The notes: generated by a model from the letters alone, not told the origin. A DNA stretch of 64,000 bases from Nymphaea colorata (GCF_008831285.2 NC_045146.1:13819149-13883148), one strand, 5' to 3'. Numbered from the stretch's first letter, positions 48,804-62,839 are shown. A program made the numbers and translations.

Positions 48804-49022
48804 AATTCCTTGCACGCGTAGTTGTTGCCAATATTTTAGTCCATAGCGAGGATGGAGGACTCTTTAAATGGTTGCCAAGTCAAAATGAAGTTCCTTACCA
48901 ACCACATCTCTTTTTTTTTCTTCTCTTCGTTCTTTTGTTAATTTTTATTTGCTTTTGAGGCTTGTTTTTTAAATGGAAGAACTCCTTGTCCTCAAATTTT
49001 ATTATTTATCCTTATTTTATAA

Positions 49023-49024
<2 letters not shown>

Positions 49025-49064
<40 letters not shown>

Positions 49065-49084
49065 ATATATATATATATATATAT
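49025..49084. repeat. (CT)n(AT)n microsatellite
   Basis: CT tract 49,025-49,063 and AT tract 49,064-49,084. Block 1 has (CA)n(TA)n at the matching place. Confidence 0.95.
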
Positions 49085-49089
49085 GCCGT

Positions 49090-50535
49090 CTGAACTAGTC
49101 TAGGACTGTTGTCCCCAGATGTTGCATAAAAAAGAAAGTAATGATTTTGTAACATTTACGCAATGTGAATAATTGTGTCCTTGTTTTTTCATCTCATGCA
49201 TATTCCTCATTGAAAAATGAATGGAAATGAGAGCACTATTATGTAGGCTGGGCTCACACACACACTACTTTTTAACATAGTTTTAATACACGATAAATCC
49301 ACATTACCTTTTAATTAAAATAAAAAGAACAAAACCTTTCTTCCTTTCCTTCTCTAAAATTGGTTCCCCGTTTTTGAAGGCTAGCTCTTTCAAATACGGC
49401 CTAGGAGTCATCTACCCCTCGATACAACTGCATGTATTTGTATTTTCAGATGGATCAATGCTCTGGAAAGATCGTTTCAGCCTTTCAGTCACTTGAGTGC
49501 AGCCAAAGTGCGTTGATATTAAGTTCTCCAACTTCATTTAAGAGAGACATTTCAATGGCCAACCCCCTACAACTTGAAGCTTCAAAAAAGAAAACAAAGG
49601 ATGGAGATTGTCACTGGTGTGATAATCTGCTCGTAGAAAACTCTTTCATGCTGAGAACATTGCTCAACGTGGATTTTTTGGCCCTCTTTCTCCCACCTTT
49701 TATGGCCTCATATATACCTTGATTCCAATTTCTGAGCCAATCTTTCCTTCCTTCTACTTCAAGCAAACCAAAAGTTCTTCGCATTAATTTGTTTAATAAG
49801 TTAGAGGTTGATTCGTTGTTTACAGAACTTAATGAGTCACTTTCGCTTTTGTCCTCTTACGTGATGAAACGCTCCCTAAAATCATAAACAGTCGCGTTCT
49901 ATAGTAAACCACTGGAATAAAAAATCCCACCAACCTTGCATGGTGTTGCCGGTCTTTTTGACAGTTAATTCGCACCAAGTCATCAGCTTGGCACTACGTC
50001 CATGTCTAAAAAAAGTGAGAGTATTGTACTAGCTGACGGACAGTAAGCCACCCCGATACAATACAATTCCGAACCCTAGAGAGCCAAAGGGAGTAGAGGG
50101 GTGGGGAGAGCTTGAGCTGTTAATATAATACAACTCGTGGGTCTCCTCTTGTTCAACCAAAAACTTTGCATTGATGTCGCTAGTGGTTTGGGAGATTAAG
50201 CTAGGCAGCTAGCTATGAAGGGAAAAAGAATACTAAAAAACATATTTTTTTTAAAATTAAAAAATAAAAATATATTGAAAAAGATCATTTAAAACAAATG
50301 ATCACCTTGTATGGACCGATAAACAAAACCGATTTACCATTCGTTGATGATTATACGTGGATTTTAATTAATAAGCTTACTTTTTTTACACACACATACA
50401 ATATATGTGGCTCGTAGGTATGGTAGATGAACTCAGCGCTCTTCTGTGTCAACTCGCATAGGTAAGCCGTGTTCATGCATATATGCACAAACCGTGGCAT
50501 CGACCGACTTAATTACTACAAATATTATTTCACGT
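49090..50535. other. Spacer upstream of gene F, no gene
   Basis: Collinear with 26,870-27,880, with an extra 450-bp stretch at about 49,945-50,400 not found in block 1. The 96-codon frame at 49,432-49,722 is broken in block 1, so I do not call it. Confidence 0.5.
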
Positions 50536-50539
50536 TCGA

Positions 50540-50714
50540 GAGTCTTCCTTGGTCCTTGTTCTGTGGATGCTTCAGCCGGTGGTGGGGATATGGTGCAAAA
50601 GCATTTCACGCATTCAGGATCCTGGCCGACTCCAAATCCATGTTCTTGTTCAAGCAGTTGGTCTGGATCACCTTGGTGCTGATATTAATATCCAATGCCC
50701 TAGATTTGAGATGA
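50540..50714 (+). pseudogene. Exon-like fragment, copy of 27,881
   Basis: Keeps GYGAKAFHAFRILADSK and the hydrophobic run to the same stop, with a 9-bp in-frame insertion upstream (CGCFSRWW). The three amino-acid changes I can place downstream of the insertion are all replacements, so I see no sign of constraint. Confidence 0.33.
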
Positions 50715-50799
50715 TGCTGGAATTTTTCAAAATCGTAGGACTGAATTCGGTAAAAGTGTTACATTTTCAGAGTAGCGTTGAAGCCTGGTGAAAAACAAT

Positions 50800-52330
50800 A
50801 CACGTTAAATTTGAAGTTTATTATGTGCTTCCGATGCCATAGAAATTAATTACATTAATGAAATTGAACTAGCAACTAGAATGTCTCATATTATGCTGCT
50901 AACGGAACAACTATACTATGCTCCTTCAGTCACGAATTCCTTTTCTTAAAAGGAAAAAAAAGAAATTTTTTGCTTCGGTCAACTACATGACCAATTAAAT
51001 GTGGCAAGAAATTAGTTTTAGTTGATTTGAAGTTTGTATGACGTCGATGATCTTTTCATTTTCTTTTGACTAGTGGAACACGTAAACTTCAAATTTTTGC
51101 TATTCCAAAGACGACATACTTCTGCTGTACATCCTCTTCCTTGAAGATTTGTACATCATATGAAGGAATTTAAAATAGGCTAATTTCGGCAATTTGGGGC
51201 GGAAGTTTGGTCACCAAATAGATTTCAGAAAAGAAAGGGAAAAAACAAGAAAAGAGTGACTTTAATGTATTGAGAACACAAGTCTTCACATTTAATTTCC
51301 ATCATCAGATACCACCTACTGCTATCAAATGTCAAACAAGAAGCCAGGAAATCAAATCCCAACTTCACGTTAAGATTGAAAACCAAATCTTCGTCAATGG
51401 ACTTCCATAAAGTTTACACACGTTGCAACTTGACTTGTGGGCATCTATATCTTTAGTCGTCGAATTCATGAATTTAACAAGACTTAAAAGTAATCTACAA
51501 ATCAAGATTAAGAGTATATAGATATAAGAATGTAATGTGACTCTAGCTTTTCGGAATCACCCAGCTATCTAATCTAATCAGGATTGTGGACTCACTGTTC
51601 AAAAAGACACACGGAGAAAAAAGTGATGAGCATTTTTGTCATCTATTCATTTACACATGTTTCAATTTGTTTTCCTCTCAACCATCCGTTATGAACATTG
51701 TTTTCCTCTCAACCATCCATCATGAACAATCTTTGTTAGATGGTTAAGTGTCCTGATAGCTAGAGTTATCATTCACTCACCTATATACAAATCCCCCAAG
51801 ATTGAGAGAGACCAAAAGGATCAAGAAATCCAAACGTCATCTCCAAAGTGACGCAAATTTTTTGTTATTTGTTTGAGGCAATATATACTTTCATTCTTCA
51901 AGATCGTGGACACTTGCTTCCCTTTCTTAGTATGGAAGAAAGTCATCAGAATCTAGTGCTTCGTATGGACCATGCTCACCTGTTTTACAACATAAGAAAC
52001 GTTATAATAAAAAATATTTCAAGTAAACGCACTGACGATTTCTCTTATAACATATTTTTTTACCAAAAATGTTAATCCTACCTTATTATATGATATTCTA
52101 AAAGTTTGAAAAATTCTTCCTTCTTTTGTATCTTTCTGGACTGTTTTCTCTCCAGTCCAGGTAATGCGCCACATTTTGACCATGCCCCGTCATATTATTA
52201 TATGATATTCTAAAACTTTCTCCGTCCCTCTGCATTTTCTTCTCCATTCTCTTCACGAAAGCTTTCATTTGCCATAGAAGGAGAAATTAACCTGCAGATG
52301 TAAGGTTGGTAGGTCACCATCAATGTTCAA
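50800..52330. other. Spacer, no gene
   Basis: Collinear with 28,130-29,737. Contains the minus-strand SINE-like head near 50,870-50,935. A short direct repeat (CTCTCAACCATCC) lies at about 51,675-51,720. Confidence 0.5.
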
Positions 52331-52475
52331 ATGAATCGCGCATCTTGGTCAGACTTTTTATGTTGGAATTACTTCACGGATGATGTAATTTCCGCTTACT
52401 GCAGTGAAAACGTCAAGACTGTGACTCTTTGTTTCAGTACTGTCGTAATGAGCTGCCGACTTTCTCTTCCAACAG

Positions 52476-53564
52476 AAGTTCTCGCCGATCGCCATCAGTT
52501 TGGTGACGCAAATATACTTGGCCTTCTCCAGGTCCGGGTCAACTGTTTGTACATGTAATCTGGTTGAGATTTTGCAGTCTAAATTATTCAGACCTAATCA
52601 AAATGCCTATGTGTCCTGCAAGATTCAGAACATACAAATCGACCTGATCTTAGTGTAGTTTAACCGTAAAATTTGTCTTTTTCAGCCGACAAAATTTGAT
52701 GCATCTTCTGCAAATGATCTTGAGTAAGCACTTGTCAAGTCCTGGTAATTGAAAAGTCAAGTCAGCTTGTGGTAATCCAATAGCACACACACACACACAC
52801 ACAAAATCTGAATTCTGTCTTGCTAGGTTAGCAGGACTTACATATGAAATAAATGGACGGGCTACCTCAGTGTCATCCTCTTTTGTAGTTAGCACATATA
52901 TTAATCTTTTTGAGCAGGCTGGTAAACTTCTGTTTGACCAGCTTGCTATTCTGGAAGAAGCATAGAAAGTGTCTGATTTCGAAGAAATTAGACCTTCATG
53001 GAATGTTGGTGCTGAGTCTGGATTCTTAGATTCCATTTAGAAAGAGAAAATGGCATTTGTTCTTTGAAAGCATTTTACCAATGTTCTAGTTCGTGCAATT
53101 GGGAGGACAACCATGCCCGGCCGGAAAAGGTTTCACTGCTAAAATTATCACATTCAAATGATTGGTTTAACCTCTAAATGCTCTAAACTTAAAATAGAAT
53201 AAGAAATTTGATGTCTTAACCAGAATTTGATCTCTAGTTGCCGCAAAATGGAAGAGGCCAAACACTATGTTTGGTCTTCAGATTCTTTTACTTTTCATTC
53301 TTCCCAGCCTTACTATAAACTAAGTGCCCACTAATGGAGACTAGAACGATATGTGAACCAAAAAGCAGGGCAACAGATGTTTTAGGTTATGATATGTGGT
53401 TGCCACCCTGCCCTATTTTTTCAATGATGTAAGTAATTATGTATGTATATGATGCATAGGCTCCACATCCAAACCCAAATGCAGGTGATTTAATGCGAGG
53501 CAGGAGTCCAGTTGCAGATCCAGAACGCGGTCAGGCCCAGGTCCCTCGGCGTAGATCCTCTTGA
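52476..53564 (+). pseudogene. Remnant exons of an unrecognised gene (copy 2)
   Basis: Same three exon-like segments as at 29,883-30,906: 52,476-52,531 (now reading FGDANILGLLQ), 52,686-52,723 (PTKFDASSANDLE, unchanged), and a C-terminal segment from 53,484. The last has a premature stop at 53,562-53,564 (TCA to TGA) inside RRRSS. About 650 bp of extra sequence separates the second and third segments. It is a dead copy. Confidence 0.45.
52786..52803. repeat. (CA)n microsatellite
   Basis: Nine CA repeats where block 1 has the long AT/AG tract at 30,241. Confidence 0.85.
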
Positions 53565-53804
53565 ACAACTAAGGGGCAGAGGCGTACTTATAGCCCACCA
53601 GGATCGAGCTCATGAGAGTTTTGATCCAGATTATTAATTTACTTTATTAATCATTTGATTATTCATTTTTGGATATTTGGTTCATTGTTATTCTGGATCC
53701 CTATATCCGATCCGTATACATGAACCTCTATTTAGAGAATTAGCATGTCATTAGATAGTTGATGGTGAAATAAAATTGATTTCTCTCTCTTTTCCCTAAT
53801 TTCC

Positions 53805-53926
<122 letters not shown>

Positions 53927-55651
53927 CTTGGATAAGAGACAAAAACCAGACCTATTAAAATTGATTATTATTATTACTTTTGCAATCTAACCTTATGGAC
54001 ATGATTTTAAGAATGATTTGGTGATAAACATATATTAAGTTAGTCATTTTCTTAATTGAATAATAATTTTTTAATAACAGAAAAATGAACAGCTCATATA
54101 ACATCAAAATTTTCAAAGTAGAAAGATCCTTTTTTTTTTACGAAAATACTTAAACTAGAGCATGATTTATATTGAATTAGTGTTTACAAACATCTTGGAA
54201 AGTTCATATTTTATTAAAACACTTTTTAATATGAATATAAGAGGTATGGTTTCTATTTCTCACCAAAGTGTCACGTACATAAACTTTGAGGTGATATGTG
54301 GTTTTTAGATTTTAACTTTAAAAGATATTTGTATGAAAAATGCATATATTGGTCCCACCAACAGTTAATTTTATAATCCATTGACATATATGGACCTCAA
54401 ATTACTCAGATCTTTTATGCGTATATTTTTGGGTAAGCGAGAGTATTACAGCCCACAGCTTATGCTGTGTCGGTGTGGTGTCTGTGAAGCATATTTATAT
54501 AAAAGCATAGTGCAAACGTGACTTTAGCTTCATTATTTTTGAAACTAACCATAGATTTCATTTCAGGTGTAGGTAGGTCGGCTCCACTTTAAACCGGTCC
54601 AGCGAACATGTGCCCTACTCAAATAACATGGACCAACATAAACCTCCTCAAATATTGGCAAATGCAAGGGCTTGAAGAGGCAGCTGGAATCACCTACTCT
54701 GCCCACGTCCGGTTCATAAATACGACAAAAAAGTCACTGTTTGTTCCTCAAAAATATTTCCGATAAGACCGCAGACCGATGCCAATATGGACAGCATTGT
54801 CGATCGTGATCGGATCACTTTTTCTCTTTTGTTAAATTGTTACCATGTGCAGTAGAAGTTGCTCAAATTCGTTTAAGTTCAAATAGAATTGAATAGGGGT
54901 TGGTAGGCGAGCAGTGTCCACTGTCCACTTTGATTCTTGAAGATATAACTTTTCGTGCTGCAAATAAGAGACGATCGACACACAAGTTAAAGCATCACGG
55001 GGTGCAGGAGGAAGGGGTGGACATTTCAAAGAACCAACATATGCTTTATATGAGGGGTTGGGTGGGGATTTCGGTCTTCTTCAAGCTGCGGGTCAAACCT
55101 GGAGCAATTTTCCATTGATAACCCTGAAAAACAAACAAATGAACCATGGTGGTCACTGCATCCCTTCTTTTCGAAAGCTCCAAAGTCCAAAACTTAGATG
55201 TGTAAGAACACATTTTCCATTCTATTCTTCTCCTCATTAAACAATTAACTCTACTAAACAATTAACTCTACTTGAAGGTACCTTTCTTAAGGAAGATGGC
55301 CCTGATCTTATTTTAAAATGTTTTGCTGGCAAAACCTAATATATTTTCCGAAGTCTTTATCGTTGTAGGCTTCTAGAGGGGAAGACATTGGCACACAAAC
55401 GGGCTACTTTTTCTCTCTTACTGCATATGATTTTTTTCTTTAAATAATCCTCATTGCCTTTAAAAAACTGTGAGGCCATTAGACAAATGGTGTAATACAA
55501 CTGGAAGGTGTTATGTATAACCGGCTGTGAATATAACGTGATTTTCTTTTCGATCAAATCTAGGGAGAGTTGCAATTGTGTATTTAAAAACTAAACAAGA
55601 TACAAGCTTCCCCGGATAAGTTTAAAAATGTACAAAATAAAAAAATGATGG

Positions 55652-55653
<2 letters not shown>

Positions 55654-55731
<78 letters not shown>
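55654..55731. repeat. (AT)n microsatellite
   Basis: About 39 AT repeats; the block 1 counterpart at about 33,050 has about five. Confidence 0.96.
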
Positions 55732-55734
<3 letters not shown>

Positions 55735-57870
55735 TCTGGAAGATGCTTTTTCCAACCCCCAGCCCCCATAACCCAATTTTATTTTCCTTACCTTGGGGGA
55801 TCGAAGGTTGCATCGGTTCTTTGGAAAGAGATTTATTCTTAAGAGGGTTGACATAACTGCAGGAGATGGCTGACAATCAATCTCTATAGTATCAACTTTC
55901 TGCCCTCTAAAAGTTAGGAACCCTGACGTACAAGTTGAAGAACCCTGAAAAACTTCTACCACATGATGGGAAACCGTGCTCGCCTAAAAGAGATAGTATA
56001 ACTTCGTACAACCCTTCACCCAGGTATATAGCACCCATTGAAAATAAACTGGTCTGTCCCGGAGTTGTCTCTCTCTAAATGTAAAAAACCGCTTCTCCTG
56101 CATTAGAATTCTATTATGATTTACTAAAATCGAGGTGAAATATGGATACAGGCTGCTTTATGCCGAATACCATCTCGCATTTGAAAGTGAAATTGAAAAG
56201 TATTGGGAATGGAAGAACTAGGAGTCCATGAAATATTCAAGCCGATTTCTGATTCGGAAACTGACTGATATTCTCCACTCGCACACACTGCGTACACATG
56301 TTTTGCCTTCCTTCCTTTCTTGCCGTTCTTCCTTTCTTTAATCTCATTAAAGTAAGCCTAGTTGCTATGAAGGAAGGGCCTAAGTTTAAAATATTTTTGC
56401 GGCAGTGGAACTTCTGGGCTTTTAGCGAGGGAGAGAATGACGTGGTCGGGCTTTGCATGTCTCCTTGTCTCCACATTTCACTTTTTTTATAATGGAAATA
56501 TCTGAACAACAAGATACCAATGAACGAAAGACCAATAAAAAACTACGTTGGTATATTGAGCCATGACTTTGCCAAAGCAATAGCTTTAAAGATAATAAGA
56601 TACCAATCAACAAGTGTCTCTTAGTTGATAGATTGAGCCATGTATTTGCCAAGGCACGAATATATTGCTTTCAATGAGCTGTCTTCGAATTTAATATAGT
56701 ATGTGCGTCTATAGGCTTAGAAATTAATAATAAAAAATATACAATTCCTACATTAAGCAAGATTCCATAATAGTGCAAACTTAACATTGCCTTACTAAAA
56801 CTGTGTAAAATATAATAAATATTTCAAAATGCCCACATTGGTTCCTTTGGCTTACCGGTTTGTTTATTGGTTGAATTGCCATGTACCGGCAGGTTGTTAA
56901 ACATTTTTTTTTGTTTTATTAAAAATTTTAAAGTCTATGCATTGATATTATTTCCTAGGTTCTGCCTAATTGCAGATAACAGTTTCCAGAGAAAATATTT
57001 TCTGACATTTCTTTAAGGGGATGTTTGAATAACTACTCAGCTATGCCCCGGTGTCTCGCTCATAAAGACACATTGTCACTTCAATTTAAGTGGGTGTTAC
57101 TTTCCTGCACACAGGCAGTGCCTGAAATTTCTACTCAGAAATTAACTTTTAAAGTTTTAGGGGCACCCAACATATGTAAATAGGTAAAATTCAAGACATT
57201 TCAGTATATAAATACATGAATTTTTACGGGCTGGTGGTTTTAGCAATTGCACACACCAGCACCAGCCCAAAGTGGCTCCACCATTGCTTTGAAAAGTGCA
57301 CTAAAGTGTGTGAAGGGTGAAATTCTAATTAATGGTTGTGGCCCACCTAGATCCCGAAGCAACACTGGACCTTTGGTAGGGAGAAGGAGGAAGATTTTGA
57401 CTTTTCTTCGTGTGATTTCTACACAACCAAAGAAAAATAATAACCTCACAAATGGTCATCAAACCCCCTATACAAAGCATTGATATTACTTTCCTTTCCT
57501 ACTGTCATGCAAGACTCGGACAGTACCTCTTCTTGACTATACATGAAAATGGGAGGCCCTGCATGGAACTGGGATGTCTTTTCAGTTCTATGCTTCTTGT
57601 TTCCATGGACGGTCAACTGTGCAAGAAAATGTTAAGCATGGATTTTCAGTCCCATGCATTCCATTTCCTTGCGCGGTCAATGGCCGACCACCAATCTTTG
57701 CGTCAATTTACTTTTATTATCTTTTTCATGTCTTATGTTCTTTTAAATCAATGAATTTTTAAAAGCTTTTTGGGTGAGCGAGAGGGTTATTCCACTACCT
57801 CAAGCAAGGCCCGAAGGCCCCCTCATTCCTCCTGCCTCTTAGGGTTCTGAGCTTCTTTGGTGTTACAAGA

Positions 57871-58002
57871 CACAAGAGCAAAGAGTTGACGGAAATCGAA
57901 CTAGAAACCTAAGACACAAGAGCATAGAGTTGACGGAAATCGAACTAGAAACCTAAGACACAAGAGCATAGAATTGACGGAAATCGAATTAGAAACCTGT
58001 CG
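57871..58002. repeat. 44-bp tandem repeat, 3 copies
   Basis: CACAAGAGCA starts at 57,871, 57,915 and 57,959. Each unit includes GGAAATCGAA, which on the minus strand resembles a Pol III B box. An A-box-like TAGCTGTCGGGTTAGG lies next to it (about 58,020-58,035, minus), so the repeat probably arose inside a SINE. Confidence 0.88.
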
Positions 58003-58144
58003 TTCACATGCCCCTAACCCGACAGCTATGTTATGGCCCATGAGGCAAAAAAACTTTTAGTTGTTCCCATTCAAAATTGATTCCAATTCTTTTGATTCTG
58101 TTACGCCAATTTTCTGACTCTTCAAGAAATGCATCCGAAAACTA

Positions 58145-58350
58145 CCGGCAGCAATTGCATGAATTTCTTTTGCTCGAGTCAAACTTAAGCATCAAGTGAC
58201 CTTCTGCAAGTCGTTCGAGCTGTCCCCACTTTTTGCAGCATTCAAACGAGTAGTACAAAAGCATATGCTCCTCGATTCTTTCATGCATGACCGGGCAGCG
58301 CGTGGGGCATGTGAGGCAGCGTCTTGCTTACTAATTCCTTCACGCACTTA
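58145..58350 (-). pseudogene. Disrupted counterpart of the 35,055 ORF
   Basis: KELVSKTLPHM is readable, followed by stops and frame changes. It supports reading the block 1 frame as a relic. Confidence 0.25.
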
Positions 58351-58485
58351 CCTTCATTTGGTATAACTTTACGTCAAGAGATGGGAACGAGCCTGGTTGG
58401 AGATGGAAACAATGGAGATAACGAGCCGTGCAGACTTCCTGTTGAGAGGTTGGATCAAGACCAAACCAAATTATAAGCTTGCAAT

Positions 58486-58740
58486 AAACTTAGTTAAGAA
58501 CATGAGTTTCTTCCTTGTGTAATTGCTTTTATGGTGCAGGGCCGCGCCTTACGGCCAAAATCACCTTCTACCCACAGCTGATCCAACCAGCTATGCCGAA
58601 CCCCTTAAAGTTAAACTTAGTTAAGAACAATGAGTTTCTTCCTTGTGTAATTGCTTTTATGGTGCAGGGCCGCGCCTTACGGCCAAAATCACCTTCTACC
58701 CACAGCTGATCCAACCAGCTATGCCGAACCCCTTAGAGTT
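58486..58740. repeat. 127-bp tandem duplication
   Basis: Two nearly identical 127-bp copies start AAACTTAGTTAAGAACA at 58,486 and 58,613. Block 1 has a single copy near 35,450. Confidence 0.92.
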
Positions 58741-60130
58741 AAACATCACATTTGTCGCCATTCAACCATCCCAAAGGGTTGGAGACCATGGGGCCGGTTG
58801 ATTTTTCATTTCGGTAGGTTCCTATTTAAGAGGAAGTGATGTAGAAGGAGGAAGCTTAGCGGCAAAGGCATGACTAGAGGGGTTCTTGACATTGTTGTGA
58901 AGTTGGTTAGAAATTTTGATAGAATCTGTCGGGCAAATCGACTAGTGAATCGTACAGGAGAATAGACCGTTCATGACCAGGAAATAACATTACGATTATT
59001 TCAAAGAAAATAGCAAGAAAATGTAGCAATATTACAAAGATTAACACATAAATAGTTTATGAACATACGAAAATATTAATAAACGAAACGTACAATCTAT
59101 GTAAACCGAACTTATTTGCCACCACTTAAGCCTTATAAAATTGAGTTTTACAACACTATTTTTTATAACAAAGAAATCATTACCATTGAAGTGAAAGATT
59201 TAGCTGCTTCCGTTTAAGCTGCCAGTAGAAAACCAAGACATGGGGTTTTGGGTTGCGTTGGAATTGGGTGGGATACGGTATATCTTTTAATATGATATGA
59301 GTGTTGCAATTCTACTTTTCAAGGTACAAGAAAGCAGCACACACTTGAATTGAATAGGGTATGTATACTATGCCCCCTAAAGCAATAAGATAGAAAATTC
59401 TAGAACTGAGAAAAAGTAATACAAAATTAGCATCAAAGAGCGCAAAAAAAGTGAACCACGGAGACATTTTTTAGTCATAATATCTCATCTAAGCTTCCAA
59501 AGAAACTTAAGAACAAATCCACAAAGATCGAGAAGAAACATGACATTTTCTGTTGTTGGACACATTTTGGCTGGTGGTACCTAACCCAGCTTCTATTTAG
59601 AAATGTGAAGATAGACAACCCTCAACGCCAATTCCAGAAATGAGAAATCAAGTGATTCCATGTAATAGTTGCTAAAATTATCAGAACATATATTGTTGAG
59701 GGTATACTGTCAATTAAATAAACGAATTTTCTCTTAGAAAGGTCACCCTCTTTGTAAATAATATTATTTGTTTGTCTTTATAAAAACAGACTAATTGTGA
59801 CAAAATTTTCAACATTTGCAATGTATTGTGGTGCCCACATGAAAGGGTTGCCTTCTGTTACCAATATTTTTTTTTCCTTCACAATTAAACACAGCCACAT
59901 GCTGCAGGCTACTTAAGAGATTTGATACTGGAAGTTTCCTTGTAATCAATAAGGGGGGCCCGAATAATTCATCAGCATTCGAAATTCATTTCAATTTCAA
60001 TTTGATGTGAAATTTTGATTCTGAGACTCTCATTCTAAAATCAAAATTTCAAGCACCATCCAACACTCCCTCAGCGTCCCATTCAGGTTACCATCTTTCT
60101 CTTCGTGCAAGCAGTTAAACAGATGTTAAA

Positions 60131-60131
<1 letters not shown>
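58741..60131. other. Spacer downstream of gene G, no gene
   Basis: Collinear with about 35,540-36,905; no supported gene. Confidence 0.5.

Positions 60132-60180
<49 letters not shown>
60132..60180. repeat. (AT)n microsatellite
   Basis: About 24 AT repeats; shorter and interrupted at the block 1 site 36,911. Confidence 0.95.
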
Positions 60181-60184
<4 letters not shown>

Positions 60185-60817
60185 ACAACTGTAAGGATTA
60201 GAGTAAAAATCATGCAATTTATCAAAAAATGAACAAGAAACCGGTGGTACATACATGAATATACCCCTGAAGAAAAGAAAAAATAAACAGATCATATCGT
60301 ATATGTGCATGGAAAAGTCAAAACCGATATGAGCGACGCAAAGAGTTGTGAAGTGACAGAAGACTTTTGCTGGTGACAGGCTGCCCTTGAAGACCACCAA
60401 CTGAGCACCGACGGAACCGGTTGAACTCTTGACCTTCTTCCTCAACTGAGAATATCTTTCTCCATGTAGCTGGAATGCATTACTTATTGGCCTCTTTTCC
60501 GATGTTCTAGAAAACTCTCCTGCATCAGCTGATTCAAGTCGAATCGGCGGCACATCAGTTCAATTTGTCGGCCGATACAAGGGAGCCAGACCGATTCAAT
60601 GTTTTCCGTGTACCATTTATTTAGTGTTGCTTTTATAAGTGTTTTTCAGTTGTTTTTATGTATAATTATCAACTACTTAATGCCGATTCTTGAGCGATTC
60701 AGCTGAATCCACCGATCCACGGAGGCATCCGAAGAAGCCGGGCAACTGACTCAATTAGTTTCCCGTTTCTCAAGAATAGTGCGTCCTTTCCCCCCTTCAG
60801 TTTTAGTTTACGGTGAT

Positions 60818-62776
60818 TCATAGAGGGAGGACAGCGTCGGAATCATTGTCTTGGATGGACTTAGGAGGTGAAGTCACCGGCAAGACCTTGGTTTGGGAGG
60901 GGGAGCCCGGAAACCGGTCTCCAGAAAAGAAGGTCTTTCTGTGAACGACAGTGAGCAGGATCAGGGCCATGGTCATGGCCAGTGATATCATAGACATGGC
61001 CCTTCTGAGAGCCTCGGCCACGACGGTCGGCACTTCCTTTGCGTACTCCGCCGAGGAGAGAGCAAGAACCGAGACAGGAAACACGTATGCCCACCATGCA
61101 GCGTTGAACTTCTTCATTGCCTTCACAAACAGGACAGGCCTCACAACCTGCACCAGGGAACGGGATTTTAGAATGAGCTCTTTTATTTACAATGTTGTCA
61201 ATATTGCAGCTACATGTTTTTCAGTTTTTTTTTTCTCATTTTATAAATTTTATAAATAAAAAGAAAAGCGATACAGGTTGATAGATAACGATACATATCG
61301 GCTGATAAACCGCATCGGCCACCTTAATTGAGAAGGAAGAGCTCGCTAGTGGTACTTATGGGATCCACTTCACCTACCTCCAACGATGTTGGCAGAGAAA
61401 AGACAAGTGTTGGTCTCTCCGATTACTGTAACCTCACAGTCTCTCTTTAATTGTGATTCCCCCACAGGCAGATACATAGGTCTTTCAGGTATTTAACCAA
61501 CTCTACCAAATTTCACGGCATCAAAGAGAAAAGGCTCCTCAAAAATGGGAATAATGAACAGTATTGTATTAAAAATGCTTGTTTCAGAGCTACCCATATC
61601 GTTTTTCTAAACGATATGGAACATGGAGCCATATTGGCATCGATAACTATAAGATATTTTTATGGTAAAATCTAAAAAAAGAATGCAAGTTGATATCATT
61701 TTATTCACCTATCAGCGTGTAATTTTGATTGAAGCCGGTTTGGCCAATTAAGGCCCTTATAGCTAGGGAATTTATAATAGCTTTGTTGTAATCGTTTTGA
61801 TCCAAGTTCAAAGAACTTACAGCATGACAGAGGCACGCCCAGGTCTTTCACCCCAAGAGTGGTTCTTCTGTGATGGGGAAAAGAGAACAGATAAAAGATC
61901 ATGCATGAGGCAAGAATTAAAGAGGGAAGGAAAAGAACGTACTAGCAATGTAAAGAGGAAGAGAGAGAGGAAGTGCAACATCTTGCAGCCGGAGCCGAAG
62001 TCGCCGGTGAGTGACGCCCACGCAACGGACGCCATGCTGGGGGCCGCAATCGACAGGAAGGAAGCGGGCCGCAGCTGTGCCGGGAACGAGTCGTTGTAAG
62101 GCAGGCGCTGGTATAAGGTCACGAACACCACCACGTAGTGCACGATGCCCACGGCGAACAAGAAGAGGCTGAGTTCCAGCAAGGCCAGCCGGGCGGCGGC
62201 CTGGGCGGCGACAAAGTTGCCGATGAGGGAGATGTGGGTGGATGGGTTGGCGACGGTGGAGAGGAAGCGCTTGCCCTTGGTGAACCACTGGCCATAGATC
62301 TTCACCTCCAGTAGAAGTATGGGCATGGTGAAAGCACACCAAAAGGCCCTGGAGATGGCGGAGTTCAAGTGGCCCCAATTGAGGAATTTGATTCCCTCCC
62401 AGCCGCTGCCCCTCCATCGGTCGTATCTGTTGGGAAGGAGGCATTGGAGGAGCAAGATAGCGGCAATCCATGGGGCGAAGAAGTAGTTGACCCGCCACCG
62501 GTCGAGGAACTCGGCCTTGACGACGTCGAAGTAGAAGATGCATTTGAAGAGGTAGGCAAGGGAGGAAGAAGAGAGGACGAGAGCAGCCAGCAGCCAGAAG
62601 GACTTCTCGACGATAGAGTTGAAGATGGGAGGCCATGGATCGGAGAAAGAGGCGGAGTTCAGCGTCCTCCAGAGGACAGCTTGGCTCGCAAGGGCCATGG
62701 AGACGCGGAAGAGGTCTGCGTGGAACCTTGCCAAGAAGGGAGAGATGGGCTGATCGCTCTCGTGCTGCCCGGTCAT
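60818..62776 (-). CDS. SLAH: SLAH anion channel gene G (copy of D)
   Basis: Exon 1 is 61,943-62,776 (278 codons, donor CTA|GTACGT). The intron is 61,148-61,942 (795 bp). Exon 2 is 60,818-61,147. The product has 387 residues. The SLAC1-family channel domain is complete (KIYGQWFTKGKRFLS, ANPSTHIS, TLYQRLP, LRPASFLS, VVRPVLFVKAMKKF, AWWAYVFPVS). I count only about five residue differences from gene D: QTAA to QAAA and MACVAW to MASVAW in exon 1, three in the tail (PASSSQ to PGSPSQ, DPVLPL to DAVLPL). The intron is also almost unchanged, unlike the flanking spacers. All expected residues and splice sites are intact. Anion channel or modulating subunit of the plasma membrane by family. Confidence 0.94.
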
Positions 62777-62815
62777 GCTGATTCTTGATGCTAAAAATGG
62801 AGGAGGCTCTGGTTG

Positions 62816-62823
62816 TATTTATA
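62816..62823 (-). promoter_or_regulatory. TATA box of gene G
   Basis: Minus-strand TATAAATA, 40-47 bp before the ATG, identical in position to gene D. Confidence 0.65.
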
Positions 62824-62839
62824 AACTCCCGGAGAAGAG

